A stretch of DNA of 64,000 bases, taken from contig NZ_NESF01000013.1 of the NCBI RefSeq assembly GCF_003063665.1, forward strand, positions 1-64,000, read 5' to 3'. The DNA comes from Limnohabitans sp. Hippo3. GTDB lineage: Bacteria > Pseudomonadota > Gammaproteobacteria > Burkholderiales > Burkholderiaceae_C. The position numbers and the translations under genes were made by a program. Shown piece after piece: positions 15,936-24,651 of the stretch. Under the pieces are notes generated by a model. The model was not told the DNA's origin. It worked only from the letters and a program-made list of their open reading frames with translations, and searched no databases. Within the stretch, counting starts at the first letter, position 1; each line of letters opens with the position of its first letter.

Positions 15936-16832
15936 ATGCGCGCGCCTTTGCAGTTTGTGTTGGACTTTTTCACTGGGGGCGATCCGGTTGTGCCCACGCC
16001 ATCGGAGCGCGCTGCGTCCGATCCTGCAGCGGGTCACGCGGCACCCGGCGCAGTGCCAGTGGGCCTTGCGCCGCAGCCGACGGTCACTGGTTTTGGCCAC
16101 CCCGCAGCCAACCGACATGCGCAGCTGCAGGGTGTGACCGTGTCTTTTCGTTTTGAGCGTTCACGCCGCAAAAGCATTGGCTTTCTGGTGGGGCCGGATG
16201 GTCTGGTGGTGCGGGCCCCCAACTGGGTGCCTTTGCGTGAGGTGGACGCGGCCGTGCAGGAGAAAGCGGGCTGGATTCTGGCCAAGCTGCAGCAGTTCAG
16301 AGAACGGCAAACCGAACAATTTCAAAAAGCCATCGAGTGGCGGCATGGTGCTGAAGTCCCCTTTTTGGGGCGCACGGTGCAGCTGTGCGTGCTCGAACGT
16401 GGCCTGGGGCGCGTGCAGGGGCAGGACTTGCCGCCCGAGCAGGTGCTGCCCGTGACCGTCCCGCCAGGTGCCTCGGTGACGCAGGTGCGCGATGCCGCGC
16501 AGGTGTGGCTCAAAAAACAGGCCAAGCTCTTGTTTGAGCAACGCCTGCACCACTTCGCACCGCTGCTGGGGGTGCGCTGGCAGAAGCTCAGTTTGTCGAG
16601 CGCCAGCACGCGCTGGGGCAGCGCCCGCACCGATGGGCACATTCGATTGAACTGGCGGCTCATTCACTTGCCGATCAGTCAGATCGACTATGTGGTGGTG
16701 CACGAGTTGGCCCATCTGCGCGAAATGAACCACAGCCCCCGCTTTTGGGAGACGGTGGGCGAGGTCATGCCGGACTATGCCCAGCGCCGTAAAGCCCTGC
16801 GTCAAGTCCCCATGGGTTTGGCCGAAGACTGA
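15936..16832 (+). CDS. YgjP/SprT-like zinc metallopeptidase
   Basis: 298 residues with a DUF45 (YgjP-like) domain. The zinc site is VVHELAHLREMNHSPRFW, giving two His, the catalytic Glu and the third His. The preceding SSASTRWGSARTDGHIRLNW is the family's WGSC-like signature. The first 70 residues are Pro/Ala-rich and variable, probably disordered. In-frame Met choices exist only at the N-terminus; 15936 is used as it follows plsC closely. Substrate unknown. Its end overlaps the convergent MBL gene by about 31 bases. Confidence 0.85.
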   Translation: MRAPLQFVLDFFTGGDPVVPTPSERAASDPAAGHAAPGAVPVGLAPQPTVTGFGHPAANRHAQLQGVTVSFRFERSRRKSIGFLVGPDGLVVRAPNWVPLREVDAAVQEKAGWILAKLQQFRERQTEQFQKAIEWRHGAEVPFLGRTVQLCVLERGLGRVQGQDLPPEQVLPVTVPPGASVTQVRDAAQVWLKKQAKLLFEQRLHHFAPLLGVRWQKLSLSSASTRWGSARTDGHIRLNWRLIHLPISQIDYVVVHELAHLREMNHSPRFWETVGEVMPDYAQRRKALRQVPMGLAED

Positions 16833-17947
16833 GCCGTCCTGAATCGGTAAATGCCGTCGGCATCGTGCTGGCGGATCAGCTGCCCGGCCAGCCAGAGCAA
16901 ATTCAGGTGGGCCACGGCTTCGCCCAGCGCAAAAGTGGTCTGGTGCACATCGAGCGCGCGTTTGAACAGCACAGGCAACAGTTCATGGGCGCACCGCGCC
17001 TGTCCGGTGCAGGCGCTCAGCAGTTCGCTCAAGCGCTCGTCGTGGTGCGCCCGCAGTTGTGTAATGCGGGCAGCCGCGCCTTTGAATGGGCGTCCGTGCG
17101 AGGGCAGAACCAGTGTCTCATCAGGCAAGTGCAACATCTTGTCCAGCGAGTCTAGAAACAGCTGCAGCGGGTTGCTGTCGGGCTCCATGGCATACACGCT
17201 GATGTTGGTCGAAATCGAGGGCAGCAACATGTCGCCGCTGATCAGCACTTGGTTTTGCGCATCGTGCAGGGCCATGTGTTCGGGCGAATGGCCGTAGCCG
17301 CTGATGCAATGCCAGAGGCGATCGCCGATGCGCACCTGCGTTCCTGACATCAGGCGCACATAGGTTCCCGGAATCCGGGGCACCATGCTGGGGTAGTAAC
17401 CAACCCGTGACTTGACCACGGCCAGGTCCTCGGCCTTGTTCCAGCCGTGGGCGGCGAAGAACTTCACCGTGGGCTCTCCGCCGAAGTTTGATAAGCCGGT
17501 GCATGCCAGCATGGCCGACTGGTATTCGCTGGTGCTCATCCACAGCGGCGCTTGCCAGCGCTCGCACAACCAATGCGCCAGTCCCATGTGGTCCGGGTGC
17601 ATGTGGGTGACCAACACGCGCAAGACGGGCAGGCCCTGCAGTGCTTGTTGCTCCACCTGCAGCCAGGCTTCTCGTGTCGCTGGGTTGTCGATGCCACAGT
17701 CCACCACCGTCCAGCCCTCACGCTGCACCTCGGGCTGGGCCGGGTCGGGCAGGCGGTCGCGCAACAGCCACAGGTTGATGTGGTTGAGCGCAAAGGGCAG
17801 CCCCATGCGCAGCCAGAAAACGCCGGGCGCGACTTCGATGGCGGCGCCTGAAGCCGGCAGTTGTTCGCCCAAGGGGTAGCGCAAAGAGGCTGGGCTGACG
17901 CTGGCATGCGGCGTGGTCGTCACGCGGTCAGTGGACAAGTGGGACAT
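16802..17947 (-). CDS. MBL-fold hydrolase under LiuR-type operator
   Basis: 381 residues with the zinc motif VTHMHPDHMGLAHW and further ligands in ISGYGHSPEHMALHD, ISGDMLLPS and LPSHGRPFKG, so a complete metallo-beta-lactamase fold plus a C-terminal helical and winged-helix-like domain. It is divergent from liuR, and a perfect 22-base palindromic operator lies 32 bases before its start, so it is likely part of the same regulon. A thioesterase-like role in branched-chain acyl-CoA breakdown is an inference from that. Its 3' end overlaps the preceding convergent gene. Confidence 0.85.
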   Translation of the reverse strand: MSHLSTDRVTTTPHASVSPASLRYPLGEQLPASGAAIEVAPGVFWLRMGLPFALNHINLWLLRDRLPDPAQPEVQREGWTVVDCGIDNPATREAWLQVEQQALQGLPVLRVLVTHMHPDHMGLAHWLCERWQAPLWMSTSEYQSAMLACTGLSNFGGEPTVKFFAAHGWNKAEDLAVVKSRVGYYPSMVPRIPGTYVRLMSGTQVRIGDRLWHCISGYGHSPEHMALHDAQNQVLISGDMLLPSISTNISVYAMEPDSNPLQLFLDSLDKMLHLPDETLVLPSHGRPFKGAAARITQLRAHHDERLSELLSACTGQARCAHELLPVLFKRALDVHQTTFALGEAVAHLNLLWLAGQLIRQHDADGIYRFRTAQSSAKPMGT

Positions 17948-17979
17948 GCCTCAGGTGGTTTCGGTTAGCATTCGGACCA

Positions 17980-18001
17980 TTGACGTTAACGTTAACGTCA
18001 A
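17980..18001. promoter_or_regulatory. LiuR-type palindromic operator 1
   Basis: A perfect 22-base palindrome built of the half site TTGACGTTAAC and its complement. It lies between the divergent MBL hydrolase gene (32 bases away) and liuR (75 bases away). MerR-family LiuR regulators bind palindromes of this kind in front of branched-chain degradation genes; here the adjacent regulator makes the assignment likely. Confidence 0.85.
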
Positions 18002-18076
18002 ACATGATTTGGCATTCTAGGGGGCGCCCCTTCACCGGGCTGTCCCCCTGGCGCAAGACGGTGAGGACCCCACGCC

Positions 18077-18481
18077 ATGGCGAACACGTTCACGATCAGC
18101 GATTTGGCTCAGGAATTCGACCTGACCACCCGCGCCATCCGCTTTTACGAAGACATGGGCCTGCTCGAGCCCGAGCGCTCCGGCCCGGGTGGGCGCAACC
18201 GGGTTTACTCGTCGCGCGACCGCACCCGGCTGAAACTCACCCTGCGCGCCAAGCGCCTAGGCCTGTCGCTGAACGAGGCCAAGGACCTGATCGACATGTA
18301 CGACAGCCCGCGCGACACGGTGCCGCAGCTCAAAAAATTCCTCGTGGTGCTGGCCGAACACCGCCAGCAACTGGAGTCGCAACTGGCCGACCTGGAGGCC
18401 ACATTGGACGAGGTCAAAACGCATGAAAAAGAGACCCGCAGCCTCTTGGCCAAGGCCAACAAGGCGGGCAGTGCCGCCTGA
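18077..18481 (+). CDS. liuR: MerR-family regulator of leucine/isovalerate degradation
   Basis: 134 residues. N-terminal winged helix (FTISDLAQEFDLTTRAIRFYEDMGLLEPER, then GRNRVYSSRDRTRLKLTLRAKRLGLSLNEAKDLIDMY) and a C-terminal coiled-coil dimerisation helix. There is no Cys-based metal site, so it belongs to the LiuR-type group that senses acyl-CoA-like signals rather than metals. It is flanked on both sides by near-identical palindromic operators, so autoregulation plus control of the MBL gene and of the thioesterase-ivd genes is likely. Direction (repressor) is a family expectation. Confidence 0.88.
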   Translation: MANTFTISDLAQEFDLTTRAIRFYEDMGLLEPERSGPGGRNRVYSSRDRTRLKLTLRAKRLGLSLNEAKDLIDMYDSPRDTVPQLKKFLVVLAEHRQQLESQLADLEATLDEVKTHEKETRSLLAKANKAGSAA

Positions 18482-18510
18482 AAGCCTGACGACAGCGCAC
18501 TGGTTTCCAA

Positions 18511-18532
18511 TTGACGTTAACGTAAACGTCAA
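18511..18532. promoter_or_regulatory. LiuR-type palindromic operator 2
   Basis: Starts TTGACGTTAACG and ends CGTAAACGTCAA; it differs from operator 1 at one base and is palindromic except at that position. It lies 26 bases before the ATG of the thioesterase gene, where it would overlap the promoter of thioesterase-ivd. Confidence 0.85.
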
Positions 18533-18557
18533 TTAAAGTCAGGGATTGTCCAAAACC

Positions 18558-19004
18558 ATGGGATCCGATGTGAGCACAGTCCTTTCCGCCCACCAACGTG
18601 TCGCCCTCAGCCTGGCCCGTCAAGGCATGATGAACCACCTGGGTGTGCGGCTGGTGTCGGCCACCGAAGGCCGGGTCGAGCTGGCCTTGCCCTACAGCGA
18701 CAAGGTCACGCAGCAGCAAGGCGGCTTCCATGGCGGTGCGATCGGCGCGCTGGCCGATATCGCAGGCGGTTATGCCGCCCTGACCGTGGCCCCCGAAGGC
18801 ATGGAAGTCGTGACCATCGAATACAAGATCAATTTTTTGAACAGCCTGCAAGGCGGCGAAATCCACGCCATCGGGCAGGTGGTCAAGGCGGGCAAGCGCG
18901 TCATCGTGACTTCGGCCGAGGTGGTGCACACCAGCGCCGATGGCCAGCGAACCCCCTGCGCTGTGATGCAGCAAACCCTCACCACCGTCCCCCAAACCTA
19001 TTGA
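18558..19004 (+). CDS. PaaI-type hotdog-fold thioesterase
   Basis: 148 residues from the ATG at 18558. Single hotdog domain with the PaaI signature [22 protein letters not shown] (central helix with the catalytic Asp/Gly pattern) and strands [13 protein letters not shown] and [11 protein letters not shown]. Such enzymes release CoA from stalled or toxic acyl-CoAs. Directly behind a LiuR operator and 43 bases ahead of ivd, so a housekeeping role in the leucine pathway is likely. An upstream TTG at 18546 would lie too close to the operator. Confidence 0.85.
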   Translation: MGSDVSTVLSAHQRVALSLARQGMMNHLGVRLVSATEGRVELALPYSDKVTQQQGGFHGGAIGALADIAGGYAALTVAPEGMEVVTIEYKINFLNSLQGGEIHAIGQVVKAGKRVIVTSAEVVHTSADGQRTPCAVMQQTLTTVPQTY

Positions 19005-19047
19005 ACAGCGGGCAGCCGCACACCCCCTCAAACTCTGGAGAGACCCC

Positions 19048-20229
19048 ATGAACAATTTGCCCGGCCTGAATTTCCAACTCGGTGAAGACATCGATGCCCT
19101 GCGCGACGCGGTGCGCGACTTTGCCCAAGCCGAAATCGCGCCCCGCGCTGCCGAGATCGATCGCAACGACCAGTTCCCCATGGACCTGTGGCGCAAGATG
19201 GGCGAGCTGGGCGTGCTGGGCATCACCGTGGGTGAGGAATACGGCGGCGCGGGCATGGGCTACCTGGCCCACATGATCGCGATGGAAGAAATTTCCCGCG
19301 CCTCGGCCAGCGTGGGCCTGAGCTATGGTGCGCACTCCAACCTGTGCGTCAACCAGATCAAGCGCAATGGCAACGAGGCTCAGCGCGCCAAATACCTGCC
19401 CAAACTCATCAGAGGCGAACATGTGGGTGCCTTGGCCATGAGCGAACCCGGTGCGGGCTCGGACGTGATCAGCATGAAGCTCAAGGCCGAAGACAAGGGC
19501 GGCTACTACCTGCTCAACGGCTCCAAGATGTGGATCACCAACGGGCCGGATGCCGACACCCTGGTGGTCTATGCCAAGAGCGAGCCCGAGCTGGGTGCAC
19601 GTGGCGTGACGGCCTTTTTGATCGAAAAGGGCATGAAAGGTTTTTCCATCGCGCAAAAACTCGACAAGCTGGGCATGCGCGGCAGCCACACGGGCGAGCT
19701 GGTGTTCAACAACGTCGAAGTGCCCGCCGAGAACATTTTGGGCGGTTTGAACAACGGCGCCAAGGTGCTGATGAGCGGCCTGGACTACGAACGCGCGGTG
19801 CTCACCGGCGGCCCGCTGGGCATCATGCAGGCCGTCATGGACAACGTGATCCCCTATATCCACGACCGCAAGCAGTTCGGCCAGAGCATCGGCGAGTTCC
19901 AGCTGATCCAGGGCAAGGTGGCCGACATGTACACCGTGCTGCAAGCGGGGCGCTCGTTTGCCTACACCGTGGCCAAAAATCTGGACCTGCTGGGCACCGA
20001 GCATGTGCGCCAGGTGCGCAAGGACTGCGCCAGCGTCATCCTCTGGACCGCCGAAAAAGCCACCTGGATGGCCGGAGAGGGTGTGCAGATTTTTGGCGGC
20101 AACGGCTACATCAACGAATACCCCTTGGGCCGCCTGTGGCGCGATGCCAAGCTGTACGAGATCGGTGCGGGCACCAGCGAAATCCGCCGCATGCTGATCG
20201 GTCGCGAACTGTTTGCCGAAACTTGCTGA
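19048..20229 (+). CDS. liuA: Isovaleryl-CoA dehydrogenase
   Basis: 393 residues. FAD enzyme that oxidises isovaleryl-CoA to 3-methylcrotonyl-CoA. Catalytic Glu is placed in the helix [17 protein letters not shown], the position specific to isovaleryl-CoA dehydrogenases; most other acyl-CoA dehydrogenases carry it near the C-terminus, where this protein has GAGTSEIRR. Flavin contacts are seen in [11 protein letters not shown] and KMWITNGP, and the end reads [28 protein letters not shown] precedes the ATG. It follows the thioesterase gene in the LiuR-controlled unit. Often called ivd. Confidence 0.95.
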   Translation: MNNLPGLNFQLGEDIDALRDAVRDFAQAEIAPRAAEIDRNDQFPMDLWRKMGELGVLGITVGEEYGGAGMGYLAHMIAMEEISRASASVGLSYGAHSNLCVNQIKRNGNEAQRAKYLPKLIRGEHVGALAMSEPGAGSDVISMKLKAEDKGGYYLLNGSKMWITNGPDADTLVVYAKSEPELGARGVTAFLIEKGMKGFSIAQKLDKLGMRGSHTGELVFNNVEVPAENILGGLNNGAKVLMSGLDYERAVLTGGPLGIMQAVMDNVIPYIHDRKQFGQSIGEFQLIQGKVADMYTVLQAGRSFAYTVAKNLDLLGTEHVRQVRKDCASVILWTAEKATWMAGEGVQIFGGNGYINEYPLGRLWRDAKLYEIGAGTSEIRRMLIGRELFAETC

Positions 20230-20275
20230 AGTCCGCTGTCATCCAACAGACGCCTTGCGCTGCGACAATGGCCCC

Positions 20276-20929
20276 ATGAGCACTTCACTTCAGCATCTTT
20301 TTGACAACAACCGCGAATGGGCCTCGCGCATGGTGCGCGAGAATCCCGCGTATTTCTCCCGCCTGGCCAACCAGCAAAATCCCAAGTATTTGTGGATCGG
20401 TTGCTCGGACAGCCGGGTGCCCGCCAACCAGATCACGGGCCTGGACCCTGGCGAGGTGTTTGTGCACCGCAACGTCGCCAACGTGGTGGTCCACTCCGAC
20501 CTGAATGCCCTGTCGGTCATTCAGTATGCGGTCGATGCCCTCAAGGTCGAACACATCATGGTGGTGGGCCATTACGGCTGTGGTGGCGTGCTGGCCGCCA
20601 CGCGTGGCATGCGCGTGGGCCTGGCCGACAACTGGTTGCGCCATGTGCAGGACGTGCGCCTGCGCCACCGCCAGCGTCTGAACCATTTGCCGCAAGCCGA
20701 ACTCGAATCCGTCATGTGCGAGATGAACGTGATCGAGCAGGTCGGCAACGTGGCCATGTCCAACGTGATGCAGGACGCCTGGAGCCGCGGCCAAAAGGTG
20801 ACGGTGCATGGCTGGATTTACGGTCTGGACGATGGTCTGGTGAAAGACCTGGGCGTGAGCATGAGCGGCGCACACGAGGTGGTGGACGTGTTCCGCAATG
20901 CCTTCAAGCGTTACCCGCGGGGCGCCTGA
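20276..20929 (+). CDS. can: Beta-class carbonic anhydrase
   Basis: 217 residues. Zinc ligands are seen as CSDSRVPANQ and HYGCGG, with the usual hydrophobic helix QYAVDALKVEHIMVVGH between. It interconverts CO2 and bicarbonate in the cytoplasm. It sits 46 bases behind liuA; methylcrotonyl-CoA carboxylase, encoded further on, uses bicarbonate, so a supply role fits (inference). The start MSTSLQHLFDNNREWA is conserved in the Can group. Confidence 0.93.
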   Translation: MSTSLQHLFDNNREWASRMVRENPAYFSRLANQQNPKYLWIGCSDSRVPANQITGLDPGEVFVHRNVANVVVHSDLNALSVIQYAVDALKVEHIMVVGHYGCGGVLAATRGMRVGLADNWLRHVQDVRLRHRQRLNHLPQAELESVMCEMNVIEQVGNVAMSNVMQDAWSRGQKVTVHGWIYGLDDGLVKDLGVSMSGAHEVVDVFRNAFKRYPRGA

Positions 20930-20942
20930 GCCCCCATTGCCC

Positions 20943-21449
20943 ATGAGCTTGGCAGATATCCTGGAGTTGGGCAGCTACGCGGTGACCGTGTTCGGTCTGC
21001 CCTACGCGGCCTGGGCCTTCTGGGTCGAGCAGCGCAAGGAGCGCGAGAACGAAGAAGAAGAGGCCTACCAGCACCTGTCGGACGCCTACAACGATTTCCT
21101 GAAAGTGGTGCTGGACCACGCCGATCTGCAGCTGCGCACCACGCATGCCTTGCCCAACCCGACGCCCGAGCAGCGCGAACGCATGATGACCATCTTCGAC
21201 ATGCTGATCGCCTTGTTCGAGCGGGCCTATCTGATCGCCTACCGCGCGGAAATGAGCGCCACCGAACAGCGGCGCTGGAACTCCTGGGACGACTATATGC
21301 GCGAGTGGTGCAGGCGCGACGATTTCCGCCAGGCTATGCCCCTCATGCTGCGCGGCGAAGACCCCGACTTCGTGGCTTATATCCGCCTCATTGCCGAAGA
21401 AGAAACCGGCGAACACCTCATCATTGCCGACATCCACCAAAACACTTGA
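20943..21449 (+). CDS. Single-pass membrane protein of unknown function
   Basis: 168 residues. One N-terminal membrane segment (LGSYAVTVFGLPYAAWAFWV) followed by a charged cytoplasmic-type helical domain (EQRKERENEEEEAYQHLSDA, FDMLIALFERAYLIAYRAEM, WDDYMREWCRRDDFRQAMP). I do not recognise a named family. It lies between can and the thiolase gene, 13 and 11 bases away, so it is in the same operon. The tail reads GEHLIIADIHQNT. Confidence 0.7.
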   Translation: MSLADILELGSYAVTVFGLPYAAWAFWVEQRKERENEEEEAYQHLSDAYNDFLKVVLDHADLQLRTTHALPNPTPEQRERMMTIFDMLIALFERAYLIAYRAEMSATEQRRWNSWDDYMREWCRRDDFRQAMPLMLRGEDPDFVAYIRLIAEEETGEHLIIADIHQNT

Positions 21450-21460
21450 AAGGCCTCTCC

Positions 21461-22645
21461 ATGTCACACGACCCCATCGTCATCGTCAGCGCTGCTCGCA
21501 CCCCCATGGGCAGCTTCCAGGGCGACTTTTCTGCGCTGGCCGCCCACGACCTGGGCGGTGCCGCCATCAAAGCCGCCGTCGAGCGCGCAGGCATCCGCCC
21601 CGAGCTGGTCACCGAAGTGCTGTTTGGCAATTGCCTGATGGCGGGTCAGGGCCAGGCCCCGGCGCGTCAAGCGGGCTTCAAGGGCGGCTTGCCCAAGAGC
21701 GCGGGCGCGGTGACCTTGTCCAAAATGTGCGGCTCGGGCATGCGCGCGGCCATGTTCGCCCACGACATGCTGGTGGCCGGCACGCACGATGTGCTGGTGG
21801 CCGGGGGCATGGAAAGCATGACCAACGCGCCCTACCTCATGCTCAAGGGGCGTGGCGGCTACCGCATGGGCCATGACCGCATCTTCGACCACATGATGCT
21901 CGACGGCCTGGAAGACGCTTACGAACCCGGCCGCAGCATGGGCACCTTTGGCGAAGACTGCGCCGCCAAATACAGCTTCACCCGCGCCGAGCAAGACCAC
22001 TTTGCCACCACCAGCGTGCAGCGCGCCAAGGCCGCCACCGAGTCGGGCGCTTTTGCGGCCGAAATCACGCCCGTGACGGTGAAAGACCGCAGCGGCGAGC
22101 GCGTGGTGGCCATCGACGAAGGCCCGGGCAAAGTCAAGCTCGACAAAATCAGCAGCTTGAAGCCCGCCTTCAAGAAAGACGGCACCATCACCGCCGCCAG
22201 CAGCTCGTCCATCAACGACGGCGCCGCCGCGATGGTGTTGATGCGCGAGAGCACCGCCGCCAAGCTGGGCTGCAAACCGCTGGCCCGCATCGTGAGCCAC
22301 GCCACACACGCCCAAGAGCCCGAATGGTTTGCCACCGCCCCGGTGGGCGCAACCCAAAAAGCCCTGGCCAAAGCGGGCTGGAAAGTCGAAGACGTCGACC
22401 TGTGGGAAGTCAATGAAGCCTTTGCCGTGGTGCCCATGGCGCTCATGAAAGAGCTGAACGTCTCGCACGACAAGGTCAACGTGAACGGCGGTGCTTGCGC
22501 CCTGGGTCACCCCATTGGTGCATCGGGTGCCCGCATCATGGTCACGCTGATCCACGCGCTCAAGGCCCGTGGCCTCAAGAAAGGCCTGGCCACGCTGTGC
22601 ATCGGTGGTGGTGAGGGCACGGCGGTTGCGCTGGAGTTGGTGTGA
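21461..22645 (+). CDS. Acetyl-CoA C-acetyltransferase (thiolase)
   Basis: 394 residues, tetrameric biosynthetic/degradative thiolase size. The acyl-accepting Cys is in LSKMCGSGMRAAM, the active-site His in NVNGGACALGHPIGASGAR and the second Cys in LCIGGGEGTA. It would cleave acetoacetyl-CoA to two acetyl-CoA, completing leucine breakdown after HMG-CoA lyase. Preceding spacing and strand put it in the can operon. Two REP-type palindromes follow it. Confidence 0.93.
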   Translation: MSHDPIVIVSAARTPMGSFQGDFSALAAHDLGGAAIKAAVERAGIRPELVTEVLFGNCLMAGQGQAPARQAGFKGGLPKSAGAVTLSKMCGSGMRAAMFAHDMLVAGTHDVLVAGGMESMTNAPYLMLKGRGGYRMGHDRIFDHMMLDGLEDAYEPGRSMGTFGEDCAAKYSFTRAEQDHFATTSVQRAKAATESGAFAAEITPVTVKDRSGERVVAIDEGPGKVKLDKISSLKPAFKKDGTITAASSSSINDGAAAMVLMRESTAAKLGCKPLARIVSHATHAQEPEWFATAPVGATQKALAKAGWKVEDVDLWEVNEAFAVVPMALMKELNVSHDKVNVNGGACALGHPIGASGARIMVTLIHALKARGLKKGLATLCIGGGEGTAVALELV

Positions 22646-22656
22646 ATTCGGTTTTG

Positions 22657-22765
22657 GTAGGTCGGAGCTTCAGCTCCGTCGTTTGCTTGCAAACGCTCCA
22701 TGTCGGGGCTAAAGCCGCCGACCTACGAGACTCAGACATTGATCGCCGCCAGTCGCGGCTCCTAC
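22657..22765. repeat. REP/BIME-type palindromic repeats, copy 1
   Basis: A 70-base unit (22657-22726) is bounded by GTAGGTCGG and its complement CCGACCTAC, with inner palindromes GGAGCTTCAGCTCC and CGGGGCTAAAGCC. A close relative lies at 27987-28054. A further REP-like palindrome (GCCGCCAGTCGCGGC, then TCCTAC) follows at about 22744-22765, partly in the leader of the next gene. These are typical of RAYT-associated REP sequences; no RAYT gene is in the window. Confidence 0.8.
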
Positions 22766-22775
22766 GGAGAATGAC

Positions 22776-23453
22776 ATGGCAACAGTTTTGTTGATTGGTG
22801 CATCACGGGGAATTGGCCTTGAACTGGCTCGACAGTACCGAGATGCTGGCTGGCGCGTGATCGCCACTGCACGCAATACGGATGGTTTGGGGCGCTTGAA
22901 AGTCCTGGGCTGCGAAACCTTGCGTATGGATGTGGCCGACCCTGCGAGCAACAGCGGACTGTCATGGCAACTCGATGGCGAGAAGCTGGACTTGGCTGTT
23001 TATGTTGCCGGGGTGGGCGATCGGGACACTGCGGTTTCGCCGCCTACCCGAGACAAATTCGATCTGTTGATGCACACCAATGCCATGGGGCCCATGATGG
23101 TGTTGCCACAGATCGCACCCATGCTGGCTGAATCATCAGGTACGTTTGCGGTCATCAGCAGCCACTTCGGCAGTTTGACGTTGACCGAAACGAGTATGGC
23201 GGTGCTCTACCGTATGAGCAAGGCGGCTTCGAACATGTACATCCGAAGTGCTCAGCATGACTTCCCCGAAATTTGCTGTGTGGCCTTGCATCCAGGCTGG
23301 GTGCAGACCGATATGGGAGGACCGCAAGCGCCTGTCACAGTGCAAGACAGCGCCGCAAGCTTGCGTCAGACGCTGGAGACCGTGCGTAGCCAACGCGACC
23401 CGAAATACCGGGGCGCATTTTTGAACCACGACGGCCAGCCGCTGCCGTGGTGA
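22776..23453 (+). CDS. Short-chain dehydrogenase/reductase
   Basis: 225 residues. Nucleotide-binding motif LLIGASRGIGLELARQY at the start, the structural motif YVAGVG in place of the common NNAG, active-site Ser in FAVISSHFGS and catalytic pair YRMSK (Tyr, Lys). This is a complete classical SDR of the small YciK/csgA-like type. GGAGA precedes the ATG. It lies between the thiolase and an acyl-CoA dehydrogenase, but codon use is a little less GC-rich and a REP cluster separates it from the thiolase, so it may be a later insertion in the operon. Substrate unknown. Confidence 0.85.
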   Translation: MATVLLIGASRGIGLELARQYRDAGWRVIATARNTDGLGRLKVLGCETLRMDVADPASNSGLSWQLDGEKLDLAVYVAGVGDRDTAVSPPTRDKFDLLMHTNAMGPMMVLPQIAPMLAESSGTFAVISSHFGSLTLTETSMAVLYRMSKAASNMYIRSAQHDFPEICCVALHPGWVQTDMGGPQAPVTVQDSAASLRQTLETVRSQRDPKYRGAFLNHDGQPLPW

Positions 23454-23473
23454 ACTGACAAAGAAAGACCGAC

Positions 23474-24601
23474 ATGCTGCTGACTCCCGACCAGGAAATG
23501 ATCCGTGACGCCGTGCGCGACTTCGCCCAGCGCGAGCTGTGGCCGCATGCCGCCGAATGGGACAAAAAGCACCACTTTCCCAAAGACGTGCACAAGGGCC
23601 TGGCCGAATTGGGCGCGTATGGCATCTGCGTGCCCGAAGAGCTGGGCGGCGCGGGTCTGGACTATGTGACGCTGGCGCTGGTGCTCGAAGAGATCGCAGC
23701 CGGTGACGGCGGCACCAGCACCGTCATCAGCGTGACCAACTGCCCGGTGAACGCCATCTTGATGAAGTTTGGCAACGCGCAGCAAAAGAAGCAGTGGCTC
23801 GAACCGCTGGCACGCGGCGAGATGCTGGGCGCGTTTTGCCTGACCGAGCCGCATGTGGGCAGCGATGCGTCGTCTTTGCGCACGATGGCGGTGAAAGACG
23901 GCGACAGCTACGTCATCAACGGCGTCAAACAGTTCATCACCAGTGGCAAGAACGGAGACGTGGCCATTGTGATTGCCGTGACCGACAAGGGCGCAGGCAA
24001 AAAGGGCATGAGCGCCTTCCTCGTGCCGACCAATGCTCCGGGTTATGTGGTGGCGCGCCTCGAAGACAAGCTGGGCCAACATTCCAGCGACACCGCACAG
24101 ATCAACTTTGACAACTGCCGCATCCCGGCCGAGAACCTGATTGGCAAAGAGGGCGAGGGCTATGGCATTGCGCTGGGCGGTCTCGAAGGCGGTCGTATCG
24201 GCATCGCTGCGCAAAGCCTGGGCATGGCCCGCAGCGCACTCGATGTGGCCATCGACTACGCCAAGCAGCGCGAGAGCTTTGGCACCGCCATCTTCAACCA
24301 TCAGGCGGTGGGTTTCCGCCTGGCCGATTGCGCCACGCAGCTCGAAGCGGCGCGTCAGCTGATCTGGCACGCGGCCAGCCTGCGCGACGCGGGACGCCCT
24401 TGCCTCAAAGAGGCCGCCATGGCCAAGCTGTTTGCCAGCGAAGTGGCCGAAAAAGTCTGCTCGGCCGCCATCCAGACCCTGGGCGGCTACGGTTATGTGA
24501 GCGACTTCCCGGTCGAGCGCATCTACCGCGATGTACGCGTGTGCCAGATCTACGAAGGCACCAGCGACGTGCAGAAAATCATCATCCAGCGCGCACTTTG
24601 A
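23474..24601 (+). CDS. Acyl-CoA dehydrogenase
   Basis: 375 residues, standard size. Flavin- and substrate-binding blocks FCLTEPHVGSDASS and VKQFITSGKNGDVA; catalytic Glu in the C-terminal CQIYEGTSDVQKIII, the position of short/medium-chain enzymes rather than of isovaleryl-CoA dehydrogenase. It would feed electrons to ETF. In this catabolic neighbourhood a short or branched acyl-CoA is a likely substrate, but the exact one cannot be read off. Starts 21 bases after the SDR gene. Confidence 0.92.
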   Translation: MLLTPDQEMIRDAVRDFAQRELWPHAAEWDKKHHFPKDVHKGLAELGAYGICVPEELGGAGLDYVTLALVLEEIAAGDGGTSTVISVTNCPVNAILMKFGNAQQKKQWLEPLARGEMLGAFCLTEPHVGSDASSLRTMAVKDGDSYVINGVKQFITSGKNGDVAIVIAVTDKGAGKKGMSAFLVPTNAPGYVVARLEDKLGQHSSDTAQINFDNCRIPAENLIGKEGEGYGIALGGLEGGRIGIAAQSLGMARSALDVAIDYAKQRESFGTAIFNHQAVGFRLADCATQLEAARQLIWHAASLRDAGRPCLKEAAMAKLFASEVAEKVCSAAIQTLGGYGYVSDFPVERIYRDVRVCQIYEGTSDVQKIIIQRAL

Positions 24602-24651
24602 GGGGGGTGACCGGGCGGCTGCCCCCAGCCGCTCACGTATGATTTCGGCTT

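Noticed and set aside
18546..18557. TTG start for the thioesterase
   Set aside because: It would begin only 14 bases after the LiuR operator; ATG 18558 fits better.
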